This document shows, in pieces, positions 48,679-58,063 of a stretch of DNA of 64,000 bases. Location of the stretch: assembly GCA_937934115.1 (NCBI GenBank), contig CALHAH010000015.1, positions 124,001-188,000 on the forward strand, written 5' to 3'. A program made the position numbers and the translations under genes. Origin of the DNA: an uncultured Thermoanaerobaculum sp. (GTDB taxonomy: Bacteria > Acidobacteriota > Thermoanaerobaculia > Thermoanaerobaculales > Thermoanaerobaculaceae). Below the pieces are notes generated by a model. It was not told the origin of the DNA and made no database searches. It saw only the letters and a program-made list of their open reading frames with translations. Numbering within the stretch: position 1 is the stretch's first letter; each line of letters opens with the position of its first letter.

Positions 48679-49737
48679 TCAGTCTACCCAATCTGCCAAA
48701 AACACGTTGGTTTCTCTGGGCTTGGCGTTGAAGCGATTGGAGCAAAACACCAGCGTTTTCCCGTCGGGGGAAAAAAGCGGAAAACCATCAAAATCTTCAA
48801 AGTAGGTGACCCTTTCGAGGCCCGTACCGTCGAGGTTGATGAGGTAAAGGTCAAAGTTGCGGCCTTTTGGGTCGTGAAGGTTGGAAACGAAGATGATCTT
48901 GGTTCCGGAGGGGTGCCACGCCGGGGCAAAGTTGGCAGCACCGTTGTTTGTGAGGCGCCGTACGTTGGTACCGTCAGCGTTGGCCACGTAAATGTCCAGC
49001 TTGCTGGGGCGCACCAAACCCTGAGCCAAAAGCTTTTGGTACTCTTCGGTTTCCTGGCCGGGAACCGGTCGCGAAGCGCGCCAAACCAGCATGGAGCCGT
49101 CCGGCGAAAAGAAAGCGCCGCCGTCGTAGCCCAGCTCGTAGGTTACGCGGCGAACGTCAGAACCGTCGAGGTTCATGGTGTAAAGCTCCAAATCGCCATC
49201 CCGCACGGAGGTGAACACGATCCTGTCTCCCTTGGGAGAAACCGTGGCCTCTGCGTCATATCCTGGGGTGCGGGTAAGGGGCCGGGGGGTAAGGTCATCA
49301 AGAGAAGCCAAATAAATGTCGTAATTGGGGTCCAAGGACCACACGTAACCTTGCGCCATGGACGGGGGTGGTGGGCATTCTGGGTTTTTTTCGTGAGTGG
49401 ATGAGTAAATGAAGTGGCGATTGTCGGGGTAAAAGTACGAGCAGGTGGTCCGCCCCTTACCGGTGGACAGGAGGCGAAGGTTTTTGCCCTTCAAATCCAT
49501 GGTGAAAATCTGGTCGCAGGCAAAGGGATGGCGGGTGGACTGAAAAATTAACCGGCGGCCGTCAAAGGAAAAGTACGCCTCCGCGTTTTCCCCGCCATTG
49601 GTTAGCTGGCGAAGGTTGGCAAGGTGGCGTTCTCGTGGATCCGCAGGGCGCCTGGCGAAGAACTCCCCGTGGCGGAACTCGCTTTTGGGTGCGAGACATC
49701 CTAAGTGCAAGAGGCAAACCACTACCAACGGCCACAT
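48679..49737 (-). CDS. TolB-like PD40 beta-propeller lipoprotein
   Basis: 352 residues. ATG 49737 with GGGGAGG upstream begins a lipoprotein signal ([17 protein letters not shown]). The body holds about six blades with the PD40/WD40-like pattern ([53 protein letters not shown]) linked by [16 protein letters not shown]-type units. It resembles TolB but lacks the N-terminal TolB domain, so it need not be part of Tol-Pal. It is probably anchored in the outer membrane facing the periplasm. Confidence 0.83.
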   Translation of the reverse strand: MWPLVVVCLLHLGCLAPKSEFRHGEFFARRPADPRERHLANLRQLTNGGENAEAYFSFDGRRLIFQSTRHPFACDQIFTMDLKGKNLRLLSTGKGRTTCSYFYPDNRHFIYSSTHEKNPECPPPPSMAQGYVWSLDPNYDIYLASLDDLTPRPLTRTPGYDAEATVSPKGDRIVFTSVRDGDLELYTMNLDGSDVRRVTYELGYDGGAFFSPDGSMLVWRASRPVPGQETEEYQKLLAQGLVRPSKLDIYVANADGTNVRRLTNNGAANFAPAWHPSGTKIIFVSNLHDPKGRNFDLYLINLDGTGLERVTYFEDFDGFPLFSPDGKTLVFCSNRFNAKPRETNVFLADWVD

Positions 49738-49787
49738 ACGTCCTCCCCTGCTGGTTTTGCCCAGCCCAGCAAAGGTAACATGGAGGC

Positions 49788-51287
49788 ATGGGCGAACAAT
49801 CCCTGGTGGTGCAGTTGCTGGAGGTGGCAGCAAGCAAGGGGGAGAGACTGGAGCTTGTGGCAGGAAACCCCCCGGTGCTTTGGTCAGGTAGCCAACAAAG
49901 TCGCGGCCAAAGGCCGTTCACGAACGAAGAGCTGGAGGCGTTTTTGGATGCGGTGGTGCCGCCCCACAAGCTCATTACCTTTGAGCTAGGAGAAGAGGTG
50001 TCCTTTTTGCTGGAGGTTGGTGGCAAACCGCGAAAAGCGTTCGCCCAGAGGGTGGCCGGTGCCGTAAAGGTGGTGGTGGATTTTTTGGCTTCTCACGAGC
50101 AAGAGCAGGTAAGCCGCAAACAGCCGGCCACCGTTGCCCCACCGTTGCCTTCCGTGCAGCCCCCTGTACGTTCTGTGGGGAAAAGGGCTGAGGAGCTGCA
50201 ACGCCCCTTGGACAAGCTCTTGACCACGCTGGTGGAGCTGGGGGGAAGCGATCTCCACCTCTCGGCCGGGGTCGTACCGATGATGCGCCTCCACGGCGAC
50301 ATGCTTCCCTTGCCAGGGGTGCATTTGGTGCTGACCTCCGAGCACATCCTCCTGATGTGCGATGAAATTGCTCCCGCCAAGAACCGCCAGGAGTTTCGGG
50401 AAACCAACGACACGGACTTTGCTTACGAAATCCCGGGGCTTGCCCGCTTTCGCGTTAACGTGTTCCGGGATCGCCGCGGGGTGGGGGCGGTGTTCCGGCA
50501 AATCCCACATCGCATCATGACCATGGAAGAGCTGGGGCTTCCCGACTGCGTGAAGAACCTGTGCATGCTCTCCAAGGGCCTGGTGCTGGTCACCGGTCCC
50601 ACCGGCTCGGGGAAATCCACCACCCTGGCGGCCATGGTGGACTACATCAACGAAAACCGCCAGGACCACATCATCACCATTGAGGATCCCATCGAGTTCG
50701 TGCACGAAAACAAGAGGTGCTTGGTCAACCAGCGAGAGGTCTTCTCCCACACCGAGTCTTTTAAAAAGGCCTTGAGGGCTGCTTTGCGGGAAGATCCAGA
50801 TATCGTTTTGGTGGGTGAACTTCGCGATTTAGAAACCATAGCCATTGCCATTGAAACTGCAGAAACCGGGCATTTGGTTTTTGGCACCTTACACACCACC
50901 ACGGCGGTTTCCACCGTGGACCGCATCATTGACCAGTTTCCGGCGGATCGCCAGGAGCAAATCCGCATGATGCTGGCCGACTCTTTAAAAGGCGTTATCG
51001 CGCAGATCCTCCTGAAACGCAAAAGTGGTGGCCGCGTGGCAGCGTACGAGATCCTGCTGGGTACGCCGGCGGTGTCGAACCTCATCCGCGAAGGAAAAAC
51101 CTTCCAAATTCCCTCCATCATGCAAACCCACAAGCGCTTGGGCATGAGGCTTTTAAATGACCATTTGGCGGAGCTGGTAAAGACTGGGGTAGTGGAGCTG
51201 GAAGAAGCCTTAGCCAAAAGCCAGGACAAGGAGGGCCTCCGTAGCTTGCTTAAGAGCTCTGCCGCGGAAAGAAACCCCTCGGCGTGA
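49788..51287 (+). CDS. PilT-like twitching ATPase with N-terminal extension
   Basis: 499 residues, about 145 longer than PilT. The unassigned N-terminus (1-145) is partly Pro/Gln-rich. The PilT core follows: SDLHLSAGVVPMMRLHG, Walker A GPTGSGKSTT near residue 270, the Asp box ITIEDPIEFVHENK, Walker B DPDIVLVGELRD near 340, and the His box GHLVFGTLHTTTA. It is a hexameric ATPase that powers pilus retraction or acts as a PilU-like helper. A second PilT-type gene follows by 84 bases. Confidence 0.9.
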   Translation: MGEQSLVVQLLEVAASKGERLELVAGNPPVLWSGSQQSRGQRPFTNEELEAFLDAVVPPHKLITFELGEEVSFLLEVGGKPRKAFAQRVAGAVKVVVDFLASHEQEQVSRKQPATVAPPLPSVQPPVRSVGKRAEELQRPLDKLLTTLVELGGSDLHLSAGVVPMMRLHGDMLPLPGVHLVLTSEHILLMCDEIAPAKNRQEFRETNDTDFAYEIPGLARFRVNVFRDRRGVGAVFRQIPHRIMTMEELGLPDCVKNLCMLSKGLVLVTGPTGSGKSTTLAAMVDYINENRQDHIITIEDPIEFVHENKRCLVNQREVFSHTESFKKALRAALREDPDIVLVGELRDLETIAIAIETAETGHLVFGTLHTTTAVSTVDRIIDQFPADRQEQIRMMLADSLKGVIAQILLKRKSGGRVAAYEILLGTPAVSNLIREGKTFQIPSIMQTHKRLGMRLLNDHLAELVKTGVVELEEALAKSQDKEGLRSLLKSSAAERNPSA

Positions 51288-51313
51288 AGCGGCAGACCTA
51301 TCGCCCTTCATCT

Positions 51314-51342
51314 TTGACGCACTGGCGGCGAGGGTTTACCCT
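51314..51342 (+). promoter_or_regulatory. Predicted promoter of the second pilT-type gene
   Basis: TTGACG (51314-51319), 17 bases, TACCCT (51337-51342), 30 bases before the start codon. Confidence 0.4.
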
Positions 51343-51371
51343 ATGATGGAGAGCCGGCACGGGAGGGAGCG

Positions 51372-52553
51372 ATGCACATCAACGATATTCTGAAGGTTGC
51401 CACGGAACGCAAAGCTTCGGACGTGCACCTGAAGGTGGGCTCACACCCCATCATCCGGGTGGACGGGCAACTGGTGCCCTTGGTGGAGTTCAAGCGGCTG
51501 ATGCAGGAGGACACCATTGCCATGGCCTTTTCCATGATGTCCTCCCAGCAAAAGGAGAAGTTCAAGCAGTTTCTAGAAATTGACATTGCCTATTCTGTGC
51601 CGGGCCTTGGCCGGTTTCGCTGCAACATCTTCCAACAGCGAGGCTCCGTAGGCTTGGTGTTACGTCTGATTCCGGCCCGCATCCTCACCATCCGCGAGCT
51701 TTTGCTGCCCCCGGTTTTGGAGCGCATCGCGTCGGAAGAACGGGGGTTGGTGCTGGTCACGGGAACCACCGGTTCCGGTAAATCCACCACGTTGGCGGCC
51801 ATGATTGACTACATTAACTCCACTCGCAACGTGCACATCGTGACCATCGAAGACCCCATTGAGTTCCTCCACCGGGATAAGAAATCCATTGTCAACCAGC
51901 GAGAAGTGGACGTGGATACCAGGAGCTTTGCGGTGGCCCTGCGCTCGGCCTTGCGCCAGGACCCGGACGTTATCCTGGTGGGGGAAATGCGTGACTTTGA
52001 AACCATCGAAACTGCGCTTTTGGCAGCGGAAACGGGGCATTTGGTGTTTTCCACCTTGCACACCTTGGACGCCACTGAAACCATCAACCGCATCATTGCC
52101 GTTTTTCCACCGCACCAGCAAAAGCAAATCCGCATCCAGTTGGCGGCGGTGCTTAAAGCCATCATTTCCATGCGTTTGCTGCCGCGAGCCGACGGGCTGG
52201 GGCGGGTACCGGCGGTGGAGGTGCTCATTTCCACCGCTTACATCCGCGACTGCATTGAGCAAAAGGAGAAAACCAAACTCATCCGTGATGCCATTGCGGC
52301 GGGAACCTCACAGTACGGCATGCAAACCTTCGACCAATCGCTGTACGCCCTTTACAAGCAGGGCCTCATCACTCTAGAAGAGGCCTTGCGCCGGGCCAGC
52401 AACCCCGACGAGCTGCGTTTGCGCATCCAGGGTATCCAGTCCACTGCCGATATGTCCCGGGAGGAAATGGAGTCCACGCTGGAGACGGGAGTAGTGGAAG
52501 ATCCATTTTCCATGGGGAGTCCCTTCGAGTTCGGTGGGACCAAAGAAAGGTAA
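51372..52553 (+). CDS. PilT/PilU-type twitching ATPase
   Basis: 393 residues. The core is like the gene upstream: SDVHLKVGSHPIIRVDG, Walker A GTTGSGKSTT near 135, IEDPIEFLHRDKKS, Walker B DPDVILVGEMRDFET near 205, and HLVFSTLHTLDATETINRII. The acidic C-terminal tail (about 30 residues, ending PFEFGGTKER) is absent from the first protein. The pair most likely divides retraction functions as PilT and PilU do. No pilB, pilC or pilin gene is in the window. It overlaps recX by 20 bases. Confidence 0.92.
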   Translation: MHINDILKVATERKASDVHLKVGSHPIIRVDGQLVPLVEFKRLMQEDTIAMAFSMMSSQQKEKFKQFLEIDIAYSVPGLGRFRCNIFQQRGSVGLVLRLIPARILTIRELLLPPVLERIASEERGLVLVTGTTGSGKSTTLAAMIDYINSTRNVHIVTIEDPIEFLHRDKKSIVNQREVDVDTRSFAVALRSALRQDPDVILVGEMRDFETIETALLAAETGHLVFSTLHTLDATETINRIIAVFPPHQQKQIRIQLAAVLKAIISMRLLPRADGLGRVPAVEVLISTAYIRDCIEQKEKTKLIRDAIAAGTSQYGMQTFDQSLYALYKQGLITLEEALRRASNPDELRLRIQGIQSTADMSREEMESTLETGVVEDPFSMGSPFEFGGTKER

Positions 52554-53046
52554 GACCGCGCACGCCGTAGCTTTGCAGCTGCTCAGCCGGCGGGCGTTGA
52601 GCGAAGAGGAACTCCGTTGCAAGCTCCGCAAACGCGGCTTTGCAAGCGAAGAGGTGGAGCAGGAGGTGGCCCGTCTTTTGCGGGCGGGGCTCCTTTCCGA
52701 TTTAGAGCTCGCGCGCATGGTGATGCGGGCAAAGCTCGCCAGCGGCCACGGCCGCAGGGCTATTTACGCCGCCCTGCGGCAACGGGGGGTAGAGGGCGAG
52801 GTAGGGGAGCGGGCGCTTGCCGAGCTTTCCCCTGAGGATGAAGAGCAGGCCCTGTCCCGGGCCGTGGAGAAAGCTCTCAGCCGCTTCGAAAAGGGAAAAG
52901 CTTCCCACCGCCGACAGAAGGTGGTACGGTATTTGCTGAGCCGGGGGTTTGGGCTTTCTGCTGCCCTGCGGGCCACTGAATTCCTGGGAGGAGAGCTGGA
53001 TGAAGAAGCTTTGGACGAGCCGGGAAATCCGGAAGACTTTTCTTGA
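52534..53046 (+). CDS. recX: Regulatory protein RecX
   Basis: 170 residues from a GTG inside the end of the upstream pilT-type gene. The three-helix repeats of RecX are visible (ALQLLSRRALSEEELRCKL, GLLSDLELARMVMRAKL, AIYAALRQRGVEGE). RecX curbs RecA filament growth. It overlaps alaS by 47 bases, the usual neighbour of recX in several phyla; recA itself is not here. Confidence 0.88.
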   Translation: MGPKKGKTAHAVALQLLSRRALSEEELRCKLRKRGFASEEVEQEVARLLRAGLLSDLELARMVMRAKLASGHGRRAIYAALRQRGVEGEVGERALAELSPEDEEQALSRAVEKALSRFEKGKASHRRQKVVRYLLSRGFGLSAALRATEFLGGELDEEALDEPGNPEDFS

Positions 53047-55648
53047 TTTTTTTGCCACAAAAGGACATCAGGTGGTGCCGTCGTCGTCGCTGATCCCTGC
53101 CGGTGATACCACGCTGTTGTTTACCAACGCCGGCATGAACCAGTTCAAAGACGTGTTTCTAGGCAGGGAAGTAAGGCCATATAAGCGTGCTACTTCTTGC
53201 CAAAAGTGCGTGCGCGCCGGCGGCAAGCACAACGATCTGGATAACGTGGGCTACACCGGCCGCCACCACACGTTTTTTGAAATGCTGGGCAACTTTTCCT
53301 TTGGCGATTACTTCAAAGAAGAAGCCATTGCTTTTGCTTGGGAGCTTTTGACGGAAGTGTACGGTTTGCCCGTGGAACGCTTGTGGTTCACCGTTTACAC
53401 CGAAGACGACGAGTCCGCCATGCTGTGGGAAAAAGTGGGAGCCCCGCGCGAACGCATCTTGCGTTTTGGGGAGAAGGATAACTTTTGGGCCATGGGGGAA
53501 ACCGGCCCTTGCGGCCCGTGTACGGAAATTCACTACTATCAGGGCGAAGATTTGAGCAAAAACACCGCGGATCTGGTTAACGGCCCCGGGGACGTGACCT
53601 TGGAAATTTGGAATTTAGTGTTCATGCAGTACGAGAAAGATGCCCAAGGTCACCTCCACCCGCTCCCCAAACCTTGCGTAGATACCGGAGCGGGGCTGGA
53701 GCGTCTTTCGGCAGTGCTGCAAGGTGTGGGCAGCAATTACGACACCGACCTTTTTACGCCCATTTTGGCGAGGGTGGAGGCCGTGGCCCAGCGCCGGTAC
53801 GAAAAGGACTCTGAGCTTGGCCCTGCTTTTCGCGTAATTGCCGACCATGCCCGGGCCGTGACCATGCTTTTGGCGGACGGTGTGGTGCCTTCCAACGAGG
53901 GGCGGGGCTACGTGCTGCGCCGCATCATCCGCCGGGCCTTGCGCTACGGCCGACGCCTGGGCTTTGACGGGGTTTTCCTGGTGGATGTGGTGCCGGCGGT
54001 AGTGGAAAGCCTCGGCGACGTGTATCCCGAAGTGCAGGAGCGCCTGCCGGTTATCACCGAGCTTTTGCGCACTGAAGAGGAGAAATTTGCCCGCACCCTT
54101 AACGTGGGCACCGACGTGGTGGGTCGGGAGTTGGAACGATGCAAGCGTGCCGGTGTCGCCGTGTTGCCCGGAGATGTGGCCTTTCGTTTTTACGAAACCT
54201 ACGGGCTACCGCTGGAAGTTTTGGAGGAGTTTGCCCAGGAAGAGGGGCTCCAGCTGGACCGTGAGGGGTTTGAAGCTCGCTTGGAGGCAGTGCGACGGGC
54301 GGGGCAGGAAAGCTGGAAAGGCGAGCTTTTGGCCCGTACCCGTGAGGAGTATGAGCTTTTGGTGGCGCGGGGCGTACGCTCCGAGTTTGTGGGTTACGAG
54401 CAGTTGGAGGTAGAAGGGGCGACGGTGGTGGCGCTTTTGGCCCCCTCCGGCGAGGTGGATGTCCTCACCGGCGGTGGTGAGGTGGTTTTGGACCGCACGC
54501 CCTTTTACGCGGAATCCGGCGGGCAGGTGGGAGACCAAGGCGTGTTCCTGTGGAAGGGCGGTCGCGCCCGCGTGGAAGACACGCAAAGGCCGGCAGCTGG
54601 GCTTACGGTGCACCGGGTGGTGGTGGAAGAGGGAAGCCTGCGCCGGGGACAAAAGGTGCGGGCGGAGGTGCACCGGGGCAAGCGTCTGGACACCCAAGCC
54701 AACCACACGGCCACCCACCTTTTGCACGCGGCCCTGCAGCGAATTCTAGGTCCCGCGGCGCAACAGGCCGGCTCCTTGGTGGCTCCCGATCGCTTGCGCT
54801 TCGATTTCTCCTGGCGTGAACCGCTTACGCTTGAGCAAATCGAGGCCATTGAAACGTTGGTAAACGCCAACATCCGCGCCAACGTTCCGGTGGAGTGGGC
54901 GTACATGAGCCTAGAGGAAGCAAAAGCCGCTGGCGCCATGGCCCTTTTTGGTGAAAAGTACGGCGAGGTGGTGCGGGTGGTTTCGGTGGGTGGCGGCACA
55001 GTTTCCCGCGAGCTTTGCGGTGGCTGCCACGTGCGGCGCACCGGCGACATCGGGGTTTTCAAGATCGTCAGCGAGCGGGGGATTGCTGCAGGAGTTCGCC
55101 GCATTGAGGCCCTCACCGGCAGAGGCGCGGTGGAGTTGTTCCAGCAGCAGTTCCGTTTGCTGCGTGAGCTTTCGGCAAGGGCCAACGTGCCGGCGGAAAA
55201 ACTCCCGGAAGCGTGGGGAAACCAGGAACGCAAGCTTTTGGAACTGGCAAACCAAGTCAAAGACCTCAAGCTGCGTTTGGCCACCGGTGGAGGGGGGGAG
55301 GAAGACCACGTTCACGAAGTTTCCGGGGTCAAGCTGGTGGTGCGGGAAGCTCCGCCCATGGATGCCAAAGCCTTGCGGGAGCTGGCCGACCGCTTGCGTG
55401 ATAGGATCTTAAGCGGCATCGTGGTGGTGGGTATGGCAGAAGAGCAGGCCGCTACGCTTTTGGTTTCCGTAACCCAGGACTTGGCCCATCGTATCAGCGC
55501 CGCGGACGTGGCCAAACGCTTGGCGGCAGTCATGGACGCGCGAGGGGGCGGGAAGCCCACCATGGCGCAAGCAGGGGGTAAGCACCCAGAGAAGCTGCCC
55601 CAAGCTTTGGAGGCAGCGCCGCGGGTGGTGCAGGAGCTCCTAAAGTGA
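53000..55648 (+). CDS. alaS: Alanine--tRNA ligase
   Basis: 882 residues, full length. The class II core starts TSREIRKTFLDFFATKGH and has NAGMNQFKDVFLG and RKHNDLDNVG-type motif 2; the editing site has HTATHLLHAAL near 565 and CGGCHVRRTGD near 670; the C-terminal DHHA1/C-Ala part follows. It charges tRNA-Ala and clears Ser or Gly mischarging. ATG 53000 follows GGGAGGAGAGCTGG. The longer frame to 52949 is a recX overlap. Confidence 0.96.
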   Translation: MKKLWTSREIRKTFLDFFATKGHQVVPSSSLIPAGDTTLLFTNAGMNQFKDVFLGREVRPYKRATSCQKCVRAGGKHNDLDNVGYTGRHHTFFEMLGNFSFGDYFKEEAIAFAWELLTEVYGLPVERLWFTVYTEDDESAMLWEKVGAPRERILRFGEKDNFWAMGETGPCGPCTEIHYYQGEDLSKNTADLVNGPGDVTLEIWNLVFMQYEKDAQGHLHPLPKPCVDTGAGLERLSAVLQGVGSNYDTDLFTPILARVEAVAQRRYEKDSELGPAFRVIADHARAVTMLLADGVVPSNEGRGYVLRRIIRRALRYGRRLGFDGVFLVDVVPAVVESLGDVYPEVQERLPVITELLRTEEEKFARTLNVGTDVVGRELERCKRAGVAVLPGDVAFRFYETYGLPLEVLEEFAQEEGLQLDREGFEARLEAVRRAGQESWKGELLARTREEYELLVARGVRSEFVGYEQLEVEGATVVALLAPSGEVDVLTGGGEVVLDRTPFYAESGGQVGDQGVFLWKGGRARVEDTQRPAAGLTVHRVVVEEGSLRRGQKVRAEVHRGKRLDTQANHTATHLLHAALQRILGPAAQQAGSLVAPDRLRFDFSWREPLTLEQIEAIETLVNANIRANVPVEWAYMSLEEAKAAGAMALFGEKYGEVVRVVSVGGGTVSRELCGGCHVRRTGDIGVFKIVSERGIAAGVRRIEALTGRGAVELFQQQFRLLRELSARANVPAEKLPEAWGNQERKLLELANQVKDLKLRLATGGGGEEDHVHEVSGVKLVVREAPPMDAKALRELADRLRDRILSGIVVVGMAEEQAATLLVSVTQDLAHRISAADVAKRLAAVMDARGGGKPTMAQAGGKHPEKLPQALEAAPRVVQELLK

Positions 55649-56331
55649 AGGAATGGCTTTGCACCGTGCTCTTTTCTCCGCTTTTGGCGTTGCCAGTGCA
55701 GGCGGGGAACGTGTTTTTGGTGCAAAAGCCAGATGGCGGCGTCAAGATCGTGAATATTCCCGGACCCAGTGTGGCTTTTCGCTTGCCCGATGGCGGGTCC
55801 CGCCGGCAAGCGCTTTGGCCTTTAGTGGAGGAGGTGGCCAAGGCTCACGGGTTGGATCCCCATCTTGTAGACCTGGTGATCCGCTTGGAATCCGGGTATA
55901 ACCCGATGGCGGTGAGCCCCAAAGGGGCCAAGGGTGTCATGCAGCTCATGCCGCAAACGGCTGCACGTTACGGGGTGGAAAACCTCTTTGATGTGGAAGA
56001 GAACCTGCGCGGCGGGGTTCGCTACCTGCGCGACCTTTTGGAGCGCTTTGGCTTTGACTTGGCCAAAGCACTGGCGGCGTACAACGCCGGGCCAAACGCC
56101 GTGGAAAAACACGGGGGCGTGCCGCCTTACGCCGAAACCCAGCAGTACGTGAGCTCCATTCTTTCGGCGTACCGCGGCGGCAGTGGCAGCCCCACCCTGT
56201 CGGGGGGCTTTGGCCGCCCCACCAAGAACTCGCGGCCGGTGACCCTTCTCCAAAACGGTGATCGCCCGCTCTTCACCAACTCCCAACGCCACGGTGAGGC
56301 CCAGCTTAATCGCCGGCTTTCCCTGCGCTGA
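55645..56331 (+). CDS. Lytic transglycosylase (SLT domain)
   Basis: 228 residues, GTG start overlapping the alaS stop (GTGA). A signal peptide (LCTVLFSPLLALPVQA) precedes a short lead and the SLT domain at about 65-180, with the catalytic glutamate in IRLESGYNPMAVSPKGAKGVMQLMPQTA and AYNAGPNAVEKHGG. It cleaves peptidoglycan glycan strands with formation of 1,6-anhydro ends. No LysM or other anchoring domain is present. Confidence 0.9.
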   Translation: MKEWLCTVLFSPLLALPVQAGNVFLVQKPDGGVKIVNIPGPSVAFRLPDGGSRRQALWPLVEEVAKAHGLDPHLVDLVIRLESGYNPMAVSPKGAKGVMQLMPQTAARYGVENLFDVEENLRGGVRYLRDLLERFGFDLAKALAAYNAGPNAVEKHGGVPPYAETQQYVSSILSAYRGGSGSPTLSGGFGRPTKNSRPVTLLQNGDRPLFTNSQRHGEAQLNRRLSLR

Positions 56332-56432
56332 CGGGGGGAAATCACCTCGGGTACGAGGGTGGTGGGTGGTGACCCTGAGTGCCCGCCCAGCGCGGGTAGC
56401 CCGGGGGTTGAAAAAAACGTTACATTACGTGG

Positions 56433-56699
56433 ATGAGGCCCGGGCTGAATCTTAAACAAAGGGTGGAATGTACCGTGGTTAACGTAAAGGGTCGGTGGCA
56501 CCGGTGGCGTAAAAAGAACTTCTTTCCGGCGCTTGCGGTTTTGGCGGCGGTGCTCACGGCCGCTTTGCCGCTACCAGCCTACGTGGGCTGCGTGGCCAGT
56601 CACACGGAGTGCTCCTTTGCGATCACGTGTTACCTATACGACGATAACAACCACGAGAACTTGGGGGAGATATTTCACATTGAGTTTTACAGCTGTTAG
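56433..56699 (+). CDS. Small exported protein with four cysteines, no known family
   Basis: 88 residues from ATG 56433; a GTG at 56475 would give a shorter, cleaner signal peptide. A positive region RWRKK is followed by a hydrophobic stretch (FFPALAVLAAVLTAALPLPA). The mature part is only about 38 residues and carries four Cys (GCVAS, TECS, TCYL, YSC), enough for two disulfides, with an acidic centre (DDNNHE). It may be a disulfide-bonded peptide. A terminator-like hairpin follows. I do not recognise it. Confidence 0.5.
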   Translation: MRPGLNLKQRVECTVVNVKGRWHRWRKKNFFPALAVLAAVLTAALPLPAYVGCVASHTECSFAITCYLYDDNNHENLGEIFHIEFYSC

Positions 56700-56711
56700 T
56701 GCTGGCAGGTA

Positions 56712-56744
56712 CCCCGGGGACCGCGGCCCCGGGGAACTCTTTTG
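56712..56744 (+). terminator. GC-rich hairpin with T run after the small Cys-rich gene
   Basis: CCCCGGGG (56712-56719), 7-base loop, CCCCGGGG (56727-56734), then AACTCTTTT. The same bases lie just before the ribosome binding site of the next gene, so it may also serve as a leader structure. Confidence 0.5.
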
Positions 56745-56756
56745 GGGGGAGGATTC

Positions 56757-57992
56757 ATGAACCGAGTTTTGGCTTTGGTGCTGGTAGCTTCAGTACAAGC
56801 GCTGGAAAAGCCTACCCCGCCAGGACCAACGGCGCAGCTTCAGGTGGAGGTTCGCCCCTCCAAAGCTTGGGAACTGCGACAGAACCTTTCGCGGCATCCG
56901 CGCTGCATCCCCGTACCTCGCCACTTGCTGCGGAGTGGCGTGGAGTTTTTAGGCGAAAAGCTGCCCGCTCACGCAAAGCTCGCCGGCGCCGGTGATACCT
57001 TAGGTGTGTTGTACCCACTGGAGGCGGGGCGCTTCCGCTTGCGCCTTTTTCGGCGGGGCAGGATGGTGGATGAGCGTTTCCTTTCGGTCCCCAACGAGCT
57101 CACCCTTACAACGCCGCGACCGGTTTTGGGGGAACGGGGAAACCTGGTGGCTCTCGTGCAAAAAGAAGGTTTTGCCGTGTACGTCAGTGCAAGCCTCGTG
57201 GGTGTTTTTCAGGACCATGAGACCCACGCACCCGATGTGGCGTTCGTTCGCGGGGAGGTCCACTGGTGCCCAAGCCCCCTTACCATGCCGCAAGGGAAGG
57301 TGGGCGCGCTCCAGGAGGAGGCCATGCCTGCCCTTTGGGTAAAGGCGGAAGTGGACGGCGGCGGGCGAGAAGTTTTGCTGCGGGTTGATCCGCGCCGGCT
57401 GGACCCGCAGGATCCCAAGCCCAACGAGTGGTCTTTGGAGGTGGCCCCGCGGCGGGATAAGAAGCTCTGGTTGGTGGGTGCCATGAGCGCCGAGGTTTTG
57501 GAGGCCACAGCCACCGGCGCCGTGGTTCGCCGCTTCCAATTGCCCTATCGTTTTCCTGTTCCTGGGGATGACCCGAAACAGCTGGAGTCCCTGCGGGAGG
57601 AGGCAGTAAAGAAAGCTGAGGAAGTTATGTCGCAGCACCCCTTTTTCACGGACGCAACGCGGAGGAAAGCGGGCAGTGGCCGCATACGCATTTACCCTTG
57701 GCAGAGGAGGATCTTTGCCAGGGCGCTGGCGTACGAGCAGGATCTGCTTTTGCTTACCTATTCAGATACGAAACCAGCCAATGCCCTCCTGTGGTTCCCT
57801 TACGGGCAGGAGGAGGAAGCTCGCTGCTTCCTACTAGGGGAGTTGGTGGATAAAGGTTTAGGGCTTACCACGCTGGTGGAAGACCAGCTGTGGTTTTCGG
57901 ACCCTTTTGCCTTTGTGTTGCTGGAAGATCTGCGCCAGCTTTGGCAAGCAGAAGAAGCCAAGAAAAACCCTTCCGGCTCTGCCCCGCAGTGA
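56757..57992 (+). CDS. Exported protein of unknown function
   Basis: 411 residues. ATG 56757 follows GGGGGGAGG and starts the signal peptide MNRVLALVLVASVQA. The mature part is largely beta strand with many Val, Leu and Arg residues; no catalytic motif or family is recognised. Segments such as VPGDDPKQLESLREEAVKKAEEV near residue 270 break the strands with a helix. It has a good terminator of its own, so it forms a short transcription unit with the small Cys-rich gene. Confidence 0.6.
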   Translation: MNRVLALVLVASVQALEKPTPPGPTAQLQVEVRPSKAWELRQNLSRHPRCIPVPRHLLRSGVEFLGEKLPAHAKLAGAGDTLGVLYPLEAGRFRLRLFRRGRMVDERFLSVPNELTLTTPRPVLGERGNLVALVQKEGFAVYVSASLVGVFQDHETHAPDVAFVRGEVHWCPSPLTMPQGKVGALQEEAMPALWVKAEVDGGGREVLLRVDPRRLDPQDPKPNEWSLEVAPRRDKKLWLVGAMSAEVLEATATGAVVRRFQLPYRFPVPGDDPKQLESLREEAVKKAEEVMSQHPFFTDATRRKAGSGRIRIYPWQRRIFARALAYEQDLLLLTYSDTKPANALLWFPYGQEEEARCFLLGELVDKGLGLTTLVEDQLWFSDPFAFVLLEDLRQLWQAEEAKKNPSGSAPQ

Positions 57993-57995
57993 AGC

Positions 57996-58032
57996 CCGTT
58001 TGCTTGTGATCACAACGCAAACGGCATTTTTA
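57996..58032 (+). terminator. Strong intrinsic terminator before trpS
   Basis: CCGTTTGC and GCAAACGG enclose the self-palindrome TTGTGATCACAA with one bulged C, followed by CATTTTT. It ends the exported-protein gene. The inner TGTGATCACA resembles a CRP half-site pair, but the T run makes a terminator the better reading. Confidence 0.75.
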
Positions 58033-58063
58033 GGATCCGCTACACTTTTCGCTGGGAGGTGCT

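Noticed and set aside
56712-56734. CCCCGGGG repeats as an insertion-sequence end
   Set aside because: No transposase gene or matching distant inverted copy; a local hairpin is enough.
57996-58024. CRP-like site TTGTGATCACAA before trpS
   Set aside because: It is the inner part of a longer hairpin followed by a T run, so a terminator explains it better.
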